Source of the DNA: Clostridiaceae bacterium
Lineage (GTDB): Bacteria > Bacillota > Clostridia > Acetivibrionales > DUMB01
Length of the DNA stretch: 64,000 bases
NCBI GenBank assembly: GCA_012840085.1
Contig: DUMB01000080.1
Coordinates: 1-64,000 of the forward strand
Reading direction: 5' to 3'
A program made the position numbers and the translations under genes. The notes under the pieces were generated by a model, which made no database searches, was not told the origin of the DNA, and was given only the letters and a program-made list of their open reading frames with translations. Below, one piece after another: positions 15,175 through 25,765 of the stretch (within the stretch, counting starts at the first letter, position 1; the number at the start of each line of letters is the position of its first letter).

Positions 15175-16891
15175 TATCAGCAATTCCTTCTTTCCATTGC
15201 TGATAGCTTTCCACAAATTTTAAATTAGTATTTATAACCTCCCATACTTCCTGTATGCCGAAATTTTTGCTCCACGATGCAGCTCCTGCAAGCTTATACT
15301 TGTGAACAAGCCCAAGGCGCAAGTTTATTGAGTTCTTATCTTCCAGCCACATTTTATATACAACATTCTCATCCATGGCTTCTACATAAAACTGCCCGCT
15401 CTCCTCATCCCATTGCACATTGGCAACATTTTTCTCAATAAAATCTTTTGCCTGTTCCATGGATAATGCTTCACTTGACAAGCTAATTCCTCCGTCCTCT
15501 CCCGTTTCTTCCTTCCACAAACGAGTGTAAAGCGGCATTCCCAGCACCATCTTCTCATTAGGAATAGTTTCAAGGTATTTCTGAACCATTTTTTCCACCC
15601 AGCTTACTTGCGCAACCGAGCCTGCTTTAGGGCTTCCCTTCCAGTGCTGGTCATAAGTCATTACTATAACATAATCCACTACCTTAGCCAGTTCTTCACG
15701 ATCATAGCAGGCAGATGAATTAATGTCTATCGATACCGTTAATCCCTGCTCCCTAAGAAGGGGAGTTATCTCTCTGACAAACTGGGTTAGTGCATCCTTA
15801 TCCTGAGCTGTCAAATTCTCAATATCTATATTGATACCATCCAGCTTGTAAAGTGCCGAATAAGCAAGTATTTTCCTTATCAGATTATCTCTTGAATCAG
15901 TATTGTTAAGAAACTCTCTGGTTGCTTCCATATCATTAAAACTGTTTGATAAAAGAGCCCACACTTTATAACCGTTATTGTGGGCCCATTCAACATATCT
16001 AATATCCGCTCTGTTTATAAGGTCTCCTTCCTTATTGCTGAGTTGAAACCAGGTAGGTGAAATAACATCAAGCCCATCTATTGCCTCAACTTTTGACATG
16101 TCCGTCTTAGTCCATATCTGATCCCATACAAGGTTTATCTTTCCTTTTATTGGAGTCCATGTGGGGCTGTCGGAATCTCTTTCAGGTAATTGCCCTACCG
16201 TCATATGTTTTACAACCACAAATTTCTTTTCTATATATCCAATCACACCGTCAGATAACCTTACCTTGTACCATTTTTCATATTCCTCAAATACTCTCAT
16301 GGTATTGTCTTCTTCACTGTTTATGTCTATCCTTTTTATTATGGGATTGCGAATTGACCTGCCATTTCTCACAACCGCATTTTCATCTATAGGTTCTGCA
16401 AGTTGCTTTATGCTGTGTTTAAAGTCTATTATGACCACGTTGTTATTTTCAGGCCTTTGAATCTCAATATTATAAAAATCACTTAAAAACTCGATGGGAA
16501 CATATACAGTGCCATTTTCTTCTTCAACAGGTATATCAAGTGTCATTGGTTCGTTATTAACCATAGCATCCAGGCTTTCAGTTTTCATCCTAATAACCCT
16601 GTCTTTTGTAGTGACCGTAACTTTACCCAGTTTTTCATCCCAGTGGATATAAGGATCAATGTACTCCTTGATAGTCTCAAACGCCAGAAGAATTTCCTCT
16701 TCAACAATTCTGATTTTGTCTCCGGATGCGGCAAGCTCTCCTTCAACCACAAGATGTGGTCCCGCTTCACTGAAAGCAGGCACTACATTATTATTAGGTT
16801 TATAAAAAAAATAATAAACTGAGGATGATGCTAAAGCAAGCAATATTACAAAAGTATAAAACACAGGAAACTTCCTGGTACGCTTCCTCAA
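15152..16891 (-). CDS. Secreted/anchored GH18-type glycosidase with stalk and SH3-like domains
   Basis: This protein of about 579 residues starts with a basic stretch and one hydrophobic segment (signal anchor), followed by a copper-amine-oxidase-like N-terminal repeat region (about 50-150), an SH3-like segment around EKWYKVRLSDGVIGYIEKK, and a GH18 TIM barrel (about 240-560). The active-site strand reads DGINIDIE, with the catalytic glutamate kept but the usual middle Asp replaced by Asn, as in many YaaH/YdhD-type spore peptidoglycan hydrolases. It probably acts on cell wall or spore cortex N-acetylglucosamine linkages. I prefer TTG 16889-16891, six bases after GGGGGA, over the ATG 18 bases upstream, which has no ribosome site. 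Confidence 0.8.
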   Translation of the reverse strand: MRKRTRKFPVFYTFVILLALASSSVYYFFYKPNNNVVPAFSEAGPHLVVEGELAASGDKIRIVEEEILLAFETIKEYIDPYIHWDEKLGKVTVTTKDRVIRMKTESLDAMVNNEPMTLDIPVEEENGTVYVPIEFLSDFYNIEIQRPENNNVVIIDFKHSIKQLAEPIDENAVVRNGRSIRNPIIKRIDINSEEDNTMRVFEEYEKWYKVRLSDGVIGYIEKKFVVVKHMTVGQLPERDSDSPTWTPIKGKINLVWDQIWTKTDMSKVEAIDGLDVISPTWFQLSNKEGDLINRADIRYVEWAHNNGYKVWALLSNSFNDMEATREFLNNTDSRDNLIRKILAYSALYKLDGINIDIENLTAQDKDALTQFVREITPLLREQGLTVSIDINSSACYDREELAKVVDYVIVMTYDQHWKGSPKAGSVAQVSWVEKMVQKYLETIPNEKMVLGMPLYTRLWKEETGEDGGISLSSEALSMEQAKDFIEKNVANVQWDEESGQFYVEAMDENVVYKMWLEDKNSINLRLGLVHKYKLAGAASWSKNFGIQEVWEVINTNLKFVESYQQWKEGIADKKYVYNN

Positions 16892-16930
16892 ATTTTGTCC
16901 CCCATTCATTTTATCAGTATGAACTATGGT

Positions 16931-17452
16931 TTAATAACTTTCAACTTTTCTAGGTATAAAAGTCTTGAATGCCTTAAGTATTCTCTCGTCTGGCTCAAAA
17001 AACACTGCAGTTCTTTCACCATTATAATTCAGTGTAATGAAATAAACACCTTTGGACTCCATTGAACTGACAGCTTTTATCTGCTTTGTCGCATTTGCAA
17101 GCCTGCTGTCGTGGCTTTGACTCTTATATGGAGCTACAACATCAAATTCCTTGCAGTTTGCACTGAATATTCTTTTTCTTTTCCTTTGTGCAATGATCAT
17201 GTCAATATCAAGATCACCATCTGTGACAATATATTCATATTCGATATTTCTTGAAGTTATGAACCTATATATTCCATATATTACACCTGCAGCTATCAAC
17301 AGCCAAATACTTCCAAGGAAAGGCACAAGCTGGCTCAAAAATGGAGATGCCAATATAACAATAGCCCCGGCAAAGCATATTGCTAATGTAAATAAATAGT
17401 CTTTTGCATCTTTCTTTTTTGTTATAAGTTTCTCGATAAATATATTATCCAT
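16931..17452 (-). CDS. DUF6106-like membrane protein
   Basis: This 173-residue protein has two hydrophobic segments (about 22-40 and 45-63) followed by a soluble C-terminal domain with the motif EYEYIVTDGDLDIDMIIAQRKRKRI, then a region ending FEPDERILKAFKTFIPRKV. The pattern matches a conserved family in Clostridia, which I recall as DUF6106 and whose function is unknown. It lies 39 bases upstream of the GH18 gene and could be co-transcribed with it. The start MDNIF has ATG at 17450-17452 after GGGGGTAAACTCA. Confidence 0.65.
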   Translation of the reverse strand: MDNIFIEKLITKKKDAKDYLFTLAICFAGAIVILASPFLSQLVPFLGSIWLLIAAGVIYGIYRFITSRNIEYEYIVTDGDLDIDMIIAQRKRKRIFSANCKEFDVVAPYKSQSHDSRLANATKQIKAVSSMESKGVYFITLNYNGERTAVFFEPDERILKAFKTFIPRKVESY

Positions 17453-17578
17453 TGAGTTTACCCCCTAAGTCTGGAATTAATTCTTTAACAGCAATATCGT
17501 AAGAAATGCAAAGTTTCAAAATTCTCTCATTAAATTTTAACATTAACCTATCAATAAAACAACTGACAATAAATAAAA

Positions 17579-17615
17579 ATGGGAAACGCCTCACCCGCAG
17601 GAAAGGGTTTCCCAT
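17579..17615 (-). terminator. Terminator of the groESL operon
   Basis: On the minus strand, ATGGGAAAC and GTTTCCCAT form the outer stem, with an inner CCT/AGG pairing, followed by ATTTTTATTTATT. The track ORF 17445-17627 runs across it and is rejected. Confidence 0.8.
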
Positions 17616-17736
17616 CTTAGCATCCATAAAATTCTCTTACTTGTTGTCTATAAGCTGCTTCTCCATTGATTCTGTTTCCTGTTTTTCCGGCTCACCTTCC
17701 GGTTAATGCCCTTTACCTTTAGTTATGGGCTATATC

Positions 17737-19377
<1,641 letters not shown>

Positions 19378-19477
19378 TTATTGAATTAGAACACCTATTA
19401 ATTTAGAACACGAATAAGTAAGTATAATAAGTAATATTTTATAAAAACTATGAATATAATTATAGTGTAATAATATA

Positions 19478-19780
<303 letters not shown>

Positions 19781-19814
19781 TTAAATTTTTTTGCAATCTT
19801 TTTTTTGCAATTTA

Positions 19815-19841
19815 TTAGCACTCATTGTCAATGAGTGCTAA
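19815..19841. promoter_or_regulatory. CIRCE operator of groESL
   Basis: TTAGCACTC-N9-GAGTGCTAA is a perfect CIRCE element, bound by the heat-shock repressor HrcA. It lies just downstream of the groES promoter, so binding would block initiation. Confidence 0.97.
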
Positions 19842-19851
19842 TTACACCTAT

Positions 19852-19881
19852 AATATAATATATTATCTAAATTTTTATCAA
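19852..19881 (-). promoter_or_regulatory. Promoter of groESL
   Basis: On the minus strand, TTGATA (19876-19881) and TATATT/TTATAT near 19852-19858 are separated by 17-18 bases and lead directly into CIRCE. Confidence 0.6.
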
Positions 19882-19978
19882 ATATTTGTTTTTTCTATTT
19901 AATCTCAATTTCGGAGAATAAAGCCGAATTTTCTTACCAAACTTAAGAATTTCATTGTTTTGCTTCATTTACCGAAAA

Positions 19979-20839
19979 TTATCTCTTTGGGTCAAGTAAT
20001 TGAATTTGTTTCAACTGCAATACATTAACAATTTTCATCTTGAAACATTCCTCAACATCTGTATCTCTTAAAACAGTTTTAAGGAATTGTTTCATATCCG
20101 CAGAAAAATCCTTCTCTGAATTAATATCAAGCTCTTTCAGTATCTTAATCTGTTTTGAATATGATTTGAAATCATATTTACAGGCATAAAATAATGCAAG
20201 ATTGCAAATTGCCTGAATATTCTGACTGTCGAGCATTAAAACGCTTTTGGCTATACTGATTGCCCTGTCAATTTGCCCGCAATGAAAGCACGCAATTGAA
20301 AGACCGTTTCTTGCCGCTATAAACCTCGGCTCAGCATCCACTGCTTTTTCTAATTTCGTGCGGGCTTTGCGATAGTCTCCCTTATCAATCAGTTCTTCAC
20401 CTTCAGCAGTTAACACTGATGCACTTTTACTGTTTCTTTTGCTTATACCAAGTACTTCATCAAAATAATAGATTATTTCTTTGGCTTCTTCAAAGAATTC
20501 CCCTTCACAGCCAAACTGAAGATACTTATCCAGATATTCCTTGGTTTTTGTCAAGTTGTCCATTTCATAATAATTGCAGGCTATGGCAAAGTAACACTCT
20601 GAAATGGTGGGGTCAATGTTTCTCAATATCCACTTAAATATATTATTGGACTTTTTTATTTCTCTGAGCTCTGCAAGAATGCAGGCATAGTTGAACTGAT
20701 ACTCTGCATTGAACGGCTCTTTCCTTGCAGCTGTACCCAGAAACTTGATAGCATCCTCATATTGATGCTTCCTTGCGTACTTTATTCCAACTTTATAATT
20801 TATTTCAGCATCACGCCTATAAGCTAAAACTTTCCCCAA
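19979..20839 (-). CDS. Tetratricopeptide-repeat protein
   Basis: This 286-residue soluble protein consists of TPR-like helical pairs. AEINYKVGIKYARKHQYEDAIKFLGTA, AEYQFNYACILAELREIKKS and ARTKLEKAVDAEPRFIAARNGLSIA show the typical alternating Ala/Gly/Tyr positions. No catalytic motif is visible, so a scaffold role is likely but its partner is unknown. The start is TTG 20837-20839, with a weak GGTGGTG-type site; the gene begins 13 bases after the hisIE stop, so it is probably the last gene of the histidine operon transcript. There is no clear link to histidine synthesis. Confidence 0.75.
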   Translation of the reverse strand: MGKVLAYRRDAEINYKVGIKYARKHQYEDAIKFLGTAARKEPFNAEYQFNYACILAELREIKKSNNIFKWILRNIDPTISECYFAIACNYYEMDNLTKTKEYLDKYLQFGCEGEFFEEAKEIIYYFDEVLGISKRNSKSASVLTAEGEELIDKGDYRKARTKLEKAVDAEPRFIAARNGLSIACFHCGQIDRAISIAKSVLMLDSQNIQAICNLALFYACKYDFKSYSKQIKILKELDINSEKDFSADMKQFLKTVLRDTDVEECFKMKIVNVLQLKQIQLLDPKR

Positions 20840-20851
20840 TGTGAAACACCA

Positions 20852-21511
20852 CTACCTTCTTTTTCTCAACTCATCATATATATCGTCAGGTTTTAGCCCT
20901 CTCTCCACCATAAGTACAAAAAGATGATATAACAGATCGGCAATCTCATACCTGATTTCTTCAAAGGATTTGTTCTTTGCTGCAATAATAACCTCTGCCG
21001 ATTCCTCTCCTACTTTTTTAAGTATCTTGTCCAGGCCTTTTTCAAAAAGATAATTTGTATAGGAACCCTCCTTGGGGTGTTTTTTCCTGTCCACTATAAC
21101 GTCATAGAGTTCCCGGAGAATGGCTGACTTGTCCTTGCTCTCAACAAGCTCACCGGAAATGTTATCTTCAACCTCTTTAATACCTTCCCCGTCAAGTTCT
21201 CTGTAAAAGCAGGAATAATGCCCTGTATGGCACGCAACCCCTTTCTGCTCCACCATTATCAGCAGCGCATCCCCGTCACAGTCAACTCTAATGGATTTTA
21301 CAAGCTGATAATTTCCGGACGTCTCACCTTTTAGCCATAGCTTGTTCCTGCTCCTGCTCCAATAATGCACTCTCCCCGTCTCTAGAGTCTTTTTAAGAGC
21401 TTCCCTGTTCATATATGCAAGCATTAATACTTCGCCACTGTTAACATCTTTAGTAACAACAGGTATCAAACCTTTCTCATCAAACTTAACTTCCATTAAA
21501 ATACTGTTCAT
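20852..21511 (-). CDS. hisIE: Bifunctional phosphoribosyl-AMP cyclohydrolase/phosphoribosyl-ATP pyrophosphatase
   Basis: This 219-residue fusion carries out steps 2 and 3 of histidine synthesis. The N-terminal HisI domain (about 1-115) has [28 protein letters not shown] and the metal cysteine/histidine segment [13 protein letters not shown]. The C-terminal HisE domain (about 130-219) has [31 protein letters not shown]. The order HisI then HisE is the usual fusion. AGGAG lies 8 bases before ATG. It follows hisF in the operon. Confidence 0.95.
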   Translation of the reverse strand: MNSILMEVKFDEKGLIPVVTKDVNSGEVLMLAYMNREALKKTLETGRVHYWSRSRNKLWLKGETSGNYQLVKSIRVDCDGDALLIMVEQKGVACHTGHYSCFYRELDGEGIKEVEDNISGELVESKDKSAILRELYDVIVDRKKHPKEGSYTNYLFEKGLDKILKKVGEESAEVIIAAKNKSFEEIRYEIADLLYHLFVLMVERGLKPDDIYDELRKRR

Positions 21512-21595
21512 AAAGACAACTCCTCATTCATTAGTTCTTTATTGCAACCTTGCGGAATTCATTCAGTGAGTCCCGGCATTGCAGTTAACTTACTA

Positions 21596-22357
21596 CTATA
21601 TTCTGATTTCAAGGCCTTTATCTTTCAGATACCTTTTAAGGTCTGCTATTTCAATTTCCCTGAAATGAAACAGAGAAGCAGCAAGTACCGCATCTGCCTT
21701 GCCATCTGTAAGAGCCTGATAAAAATGCTCCATTGTCCCTGCTCCGCCTGAGGCAATAACAGGTATTCTCAAGCTTTCAGATACAGCCCGTGTCAGCTCT
21801 ATGTCATATCCGTTTTTAGTCCCGTCACAGTCCATACTGGTGAGCAGAATCTCGCCGGCGCCAAGCTTTTCAACCTCTATGGCCCATTCCACAACATCTT
21901 TGTTGGTGTTTATCCTTCCACCGTTTATATAGACATCCCAGCCCTTTTCGCCCGCTCTTTTTTTGGCATCAATGGCTACAACAACACACTGGCTGCCAAA
22001 CTGGTCTGCCGCCTCGCTGATAAGCTCAGGTCTCCTTATTGCCGCAGAATTAATGGAAATCTTATCCGCTCCTGCTTTCAGTATCTGCCGGATGTCATCA
22101 ACAGTTCGTATTCCGCCGCCAACTGTAAAGGGTATAAACACCTGCTCAGCAACACGCTTAACCATATCCAGCATTATTTCTCTTCCATCTGAAGTAGCTG
22201 TAATATCAAGAAATGTAAGCTCGTCAGCCCCGGCTTTATCGTAATACGCTGCTGCTTCGACAGGGTCCCCTGCATCTTTCAGGTTGACGAAATTTACACC
22301 TTTTACCACTCTTCCCCCGTTTATATCCAGGCAAGGGATTATTCTCTTTGTAAGCAT
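21596..22357 (-). CDS. hisF: Imidazole glycerol phosphate synthase, cyclase subunit HisF
   Basis: This 253-residue (beta/alpha)8 barrel works with HisH to turn PRFAR and ammonia into imidazole glycerol phosphate and [24 protein letters not shown] contains the catalytic Asp, and [27 protein letters not shown] the phosphate-binding loop; the second Asp is in [25 protein letters not shown] precedes the start. Confidence 0.97.
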   Translation of the reverse strand: MLTKRIIPCLDINGGRVVKGVNFVNLKDAGDPVEAAAYYDKAGADELTFLDITATSDGREIMLDMVKRVAEQVFIPFTVGGGIRTVDDIRQILKAGADKISINSAAIRRPELISEAADQFGSQCVVVAIDAKKRAGEKGWDVYINGGRINTNKDVVEWAIEVEKLGAGEILLTSMDCDGTKNGYDIELTRAVSESLRIPVIASGGAGTMEHFYQALTDGKADAVLAASLFHFREIEIADLKRYLKDKGLEIRI

Positions 22358-22461
22358 AATAATTCCTCCACAGCAAATTTTGTAGTCTCCCGGATTTTTT
22401 CTTTCAAGCTTTCACCTTAAACCGTCACCGGAAAAATAACCTCAATCACCGAAATTTAAAT

Positions 22462-23172
22462 TCAAACTGACGATATGGCCTGTGCAAGATCAATATTTCC
22501 GGTATAAAGTGCCTTTCCGACAATAACTCCTGCTACTCCTGTACTTTTCAAATTAATAATATCCTGCAGGCTGCCAACGCCACCTGAAGCTATAACGTCA
22601 ATGCCGACAGCCCCGGCCATTTCCTCCATTGCTTTCAAATTTGGTCCTGCCAGCATGCCGTCTCTGGAGATATCTGTATAAATTATAGTTTTAGCGCCCA
22701 TATCTTCCATCTTTTTTGCAAAATCTATGGCTGAATAATTGCTGGTTTTTTCCCATCCTTCAACAGCAACCATTCCATCTTTGGCATCAATGGCTATTGC
22801 AATGTTGTTTTCAAAATTTCTCAGAGCATTTTTAACAAGTTCAGGATTGTTTACTGCCGATGTGCCGAGAATCACTCTTTGTATTCCTTCATTTATTATA
22901 TACTCAATGGACTCTATTGTTCTTATTCCTCCGCCCATTTGTACAGGTATGCCAAGCCTTGCGGCAATGTCCCTTATTATATCGAAATTTTGAAGTTCGC
23001 CGGTTCTGGCTCCGTCGAGGTCAACGATATGGAGGTATGCAGCCCCCTCACGCTCCCACTTAAGAGCCATTTCCACAGGGTTATCTGAGTAAACCGTCAC
23101 ATCATCAAACTTTCCCTGAATAAGTCTTACACATTTTCCTTCCTTTATATCAATTGCCGGATATATTATCAT
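22462..23172 (-). CDS. hisA: ProFAR isomerase HisA
   Basis: This 236-residue barrel isomerises ProFAR to PRFAR. MIIYPAIDIKEGKCVRLIQG holds the catalytic Asp, QMGGGIRTIESIEYIINEG the phosphate loop, and TDISRDGMLAGPN the second Asp; ASGGVGSLQDI closes the fold. GGAGG is upstream. It lies between hisH and hisF, with a small 24-bp direct repeat just before it. Confidence 0.97.
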   Translation of the reverse strand: MIIYPAIDIKEGKCVRLIQGKFDDVTVYSDNPVEMALKWEREGAAYLHIVDLDGARTGELQNFDIIRDIAARLGIPVQMGGGIRTIESIEYIINEGIQRVILGTSAVNNPELVKNALRNFENNIAIAIDAKDGMVAVEGWEKTSNYSAIDFAKKMEDMGAKTIIYTDISRDGMLAGPNLKAMEEMAGAVGIDVIASGGVGSLQDIINLKSTGVAGVIVGKALYTGNIDLAQAISSV

Positions 23173-23227
23173 GGGCAGTTTTCCTCCTTGAACTACATCT
23201 GCTTGAAGTACATTTGTCTATTAAATG

Positions 23228-23275
23228 TACCTTTTGCTTAAGTGATTCTTTTACCTTTTGTTTAAGTGGTTATTT
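23228..23275. repeat. 24-bp direct repeat in the hisH-hisA spacer
   Basis: Two adjoining 24-base units beginning TACCTTTTGCTTAAGTG and TACCTTTTGTTTAAGTG, with a third diverged fragment before them. Confidence 0.65.
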
Positions 23276-23292
23276 CAGGGCTGCCGTTTTGT

Positions 23293-23922
23293 TTATTTAT
23301 CATGTCTGTATACCAGTTCCGCCCAGTTCCTCAATATCTTAAGTCCTACGTCGCCGCTTTTCTCAGGGTGAAACTGTGTAGCAAAAACGTTCCCGCTCCA
23401 TACTGCCGCATTGAACTCTATGCCGTAATCTGCAGTTGCAGCAACAATATTCCTGTCACATGTGTTGTTCAGGTAATACGAATGTACAAAATAGACATAA
23501 GGACGTTCAGGCAAACCTTCAAACAATGGACATTTGCTTTTAATATTCAGCGAATTCCATCCCATATGCGGGATCTTCAGGTAATCACCAAAGGGAAGCT
23601 GCTCAATTGAGCCCTTGAATATGCCAAGTCCTTCAGCCCTTTGTCCCCCTTCTTCGCTGTATTCAAATAACAGCTGCATTCCAAGGCAAATTCCCAGAAA
23701 AATTTTGCCTTTTTTTATTACATCCTTTATAACCGCAGTCAGACCGGCATTGTCAAGACTCCTTACTGCACCTGCAAACGCGCCTACACCAGGCAATACT
23801 ACGGCATCAGCGGCGAAAATTTTCTCCGGACTGGAAGTGGCAGCTGCGTTTACTCCTATAAAACGGAATGCGTTTTCCACACTTCCCAGATTTCCTACTC
23901 CATAGTCAACTATAGCTATCAA
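23293..23922 (-). CDS. hisH: Imidazole glycerol phosphate synthase, glutaminase subunit HisH
   Basis: This 209-residue class I glutamine amidotransferase feeds ammonia to HisF. The nucleophile Cys lies in FLGICLGMQLLFE, and the His/Glu of the triad are in ATQFHPEKSG. I start at TTG 23920-23922 (IAIVDYGVGNLGS follows), which has GGAG ten bases upstream; the track start adds nine residues that do not match the family. It follows purC after about 85 bases. Confidence 0.93.
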   Translation of the reverse strand: MIAIVDYGVGNLGSVENAFRFIGVNAAATSSPEKIFAADAVVLPGVGAFAGAVRSLDNAGLTAVIKDVIKKGKIFLGICLGMQLLFEYSEEGGQRAEGLGIFKGSIEQLPFGDYLKIPHMGWNSLNIKSKCPLFEGLPERPYVYFVHSYYLNNTCDRNIVAATADYGIEFNAAVWSGNVFATQFHPEKSGDVGLKILRNWAELVYRHDK

Positions 23923-24008
23923 TATGGTACCACTCCAATCATAAACCAATATTTTCCTGCTGCATCCCGACTCCTGCTACTTCCTGCATGCGTTTTTAAG
24001 CTTAATGC

Positions 24009-24902
24009 TTAAACTTCCAGCTTCCTGCCGGTAATACGCTCATAAGCTTCCAAATACTTTGCTTCTGTCTTCTTTACAACCTCTTCCGGAAGCTCGGGTG
24101 CCGGTGGCTTTTTGTCCCAATCCAATGTTTCAAGGTAATCCCTCAGATATTGTTTGTCAAAGCTCTTCTGTGGCCTTCCAGGCTCGTATTCATTCATATC
24201 CCAGTATCTTGAAGAATCCGGCGTAAATATTTCATCTGCAAGTACAAGCCCGTCATCGGTCATTCCAAATTCAAACTTTGTATCTGCCAGAATTAGCCCT
24301 CTGCTTTCTGCATAGCTTGAAGCAATATTATAGAGTTTGATACTTATATCCCTCAGTTGCTGAGCCAGGTCGCTTCCTATCTTGTTTGCCAGCTGTTCAA
24401 ACGTTACATTCTCATCATGCCCCTCACTGGCTTTTGTACTCGGAGTAAATATAGGCTCCGGGAGCTTATCAGCTTGCCTAAGTCCTGCAGGAAGCTTGAC
24501 TCCGCATATACTTCCCGTCTTTCTGTATTCTTTCAGACCTGAACCTTCAAGATAGCCTCTGACTATACACTCAGCTTCTACCATCTTTATCTTTTTTACG
24601 AGCATTGATCTTCCCTGCAGTTCTTCCTTAAAGCTGGAAAGCCCTTCAGGATAGCTTTCAACGTTTGTGGTCAGCATATGGTTGGGTATCACATCGGAAG
24701 TCTTATTAAACCAGAATTCAGAAATGCTGTTAAGAACTTTTCCCTTATTGGGAATAAGGTTAGGGAACACAACATCAAAAGCTGAAATTCTGTCAGTTGC
24801 TATAATCAACAATTTATCCCCAAGATCATATACATTCCTTACTTTACCCTTAATATAAAGAGGTAGTTTAATAAAATCGGTATCATTTATTAATTTTGCC
24901 AT
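24009..24902 (-). CDS. purC: SAICAR synthetase PurC
   Basis: This 297-residue enzyme joins aspartate to CAIR in purine synthesis. GKVRNVYDLGDKLLIIATDRISAFDVVFPN is the family N-terminus, EFWFNKTSDVIPNHMLTTN and ECIVRGYLEGSGLKEYRKTG follow, and LILADTKFEFG and LADEIFTPDSSRYW hold the catalytic acidic residues. It is of the longer subfamily, also seen in yeast-type enzymes. The start ATG 24900-24902 has GGAGGG upstream. Its position between hisB and hisH inside a histidine operon is notable, since HisF releases AICAR, an intermediate two steps after the PurC product. Confidence 0.95.
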   Translation of the reverse strand: MAKLINDTDFIKLPLYIKGKVRNVYDLGDKLLIIATDRISAFDVVFPNLIPNKGKVLNSISEFWFNKTSDVIPNHMLTTNVESYPEGLSSFKEELQGRSMLVKKIKMVEAECIVRGYLEGSGLKEYRKTGSICGVKLPAGLRQADKLPEPIFTPSTKASEGHDENVTFEQLANKIGSDLAQQLRDISIKLYNIASSYAESRGLILADTKFEFGMTDDGLVLADEIFTPDSSRYWDMNEYEPGRPQKSFDKQYLRDYLETLDWDKKPPAPELPEEVVKKTEAKYLEAYERITGRKLEV

Positions 24903-24991
24903 TTTCATTCCCTCCAAAAAATCAATCTTGTCATTTTTATTTCGCCTTAATTTGCTTTAGTTCTGTCTTAATTTCATCTTATAAATTCGTC

Positions 24992-25579
24992 TTATAAAAT
25001 ACCCTTTGTCGACATTACACCTTCTATGCGGCCATCTATGTTTGTAGCTTCATCAAGTGCCCTTCCGAACGCCTTGAATATAGCTTCGGCAATATGGTGA
25101 TTATTGCTGCCGTAAAATACCTTTATGTGCAGGGTTATGCCTGCATTATAAGCCAGAGCCCTGAAAAACTCCTCCACAAGCTCTGTATCCATCTCTCCAA
25201 TGCGGTCAGCTGTAAACTTTGCATCAAACACTAAAAACGGCCTTCCGCTCAGGTCTACAACTACCATTGCAAGAGTTTCATCCATTGGAACGAAAGATGT
25301 GCCATAGCGTTTTATATTACTTTTACTACCCAGGGCTTCTTTAAGCGTTTGTCCCAATGTAATTCCCACGTCCTCCACGGTGTGGTGGGCATCAACACAT
25401 AGGTCTCCAGTTGCTCTTATATTTACATCAAAAAGTCCATGTCGGGCAAAAAGCGATAGCATGTGATTAAAAAAACCTATGCCGGTATCAACTTCACATT
25501 TGCCACTTCCGTCTATATCCAATTTCACCCACACATCAGTTTCGTTTGTCTTTCTGCTGACTTGAGCACTTCTTTCCAT
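24992..25579 (-). CDS. hisB: Imidazoleglycerol-phosphate dehydratase HisB
   Basis: This 195-residue dehydratase is monofunctional, as in most Firmicutes. The manganese-binding motifs DAHHTVEDVGI and SNNHHIAEAIFKAFGRAL are intact, and GIGFFNHMLSLFARH matches the N-terminal half. It follows hisC after 186 bases that contain a large palindrome. Confidence 0.96.
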   Translation of the reverse strand: MERSAQVSRKTNETDVWVKLDIDGSGKCEVDTGIGFFNHMLSLFARHGLFDVNIRATGDLCVDAHHTVEDVGITLGQTLKEALGSKSNIKRYGTSFVPMDETLAMVVVDLSGRPFLVFDAKFTADRIGEMDTELVEEFFRALAYNAGITLHIKVFYGSNNHHIAEAIFKAFGRALDEATNIDGRIEGVMSTKGIL

Positions 25580-25703
25580 AATAATAAGACCTCCAAAAAA
25601 TATTACAGCTTTCCTTTTTTTAGGTCAAGCTTAATTATATCAATACGACATGTAAAATTCCATATTTTTTATCCAAGTTATAGGGACCCGTGACAGGGGC
25701 CCG

Positions 25704-25761
25704 TGACAGGGGACGGTTCCTTGTCACACTGCCACACATGACAGGGAACCGTCCCCTGTCA
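25704..25761. repeat. Large palindromic repeat between hisC and hisB
   Basis: TGACAGGGGACGGTTCC and GGAACCGTCCCCTGTCA form a perfect 17-bp stem, extended inward by GTCA/TGAC. Upstream, GGGACCCGTGACAGGGGCCCGTGACAGG repeats its arm. It belongs to the GGGACGGTTCC-type family common in Clostridia, possibly mobilised by REP-associated transposases; that link is from memory. It has no T-run, so it may act as an intra-operon RNA hairpin. Confidence 0.8.
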
Positions 25762-25765
25762 TATG

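Noticed and set aside
17445-17627. 60-residue minus-strand ORF downstream of groEL
   Set aside because: It runs through the groESL terminator hairpin, overlaps the start of the DUF6106-like gene and has no ribosome site. Nearby, minus-strand codons EPEKQETESMEKQ look coding-like but lack a start and are too short to call.
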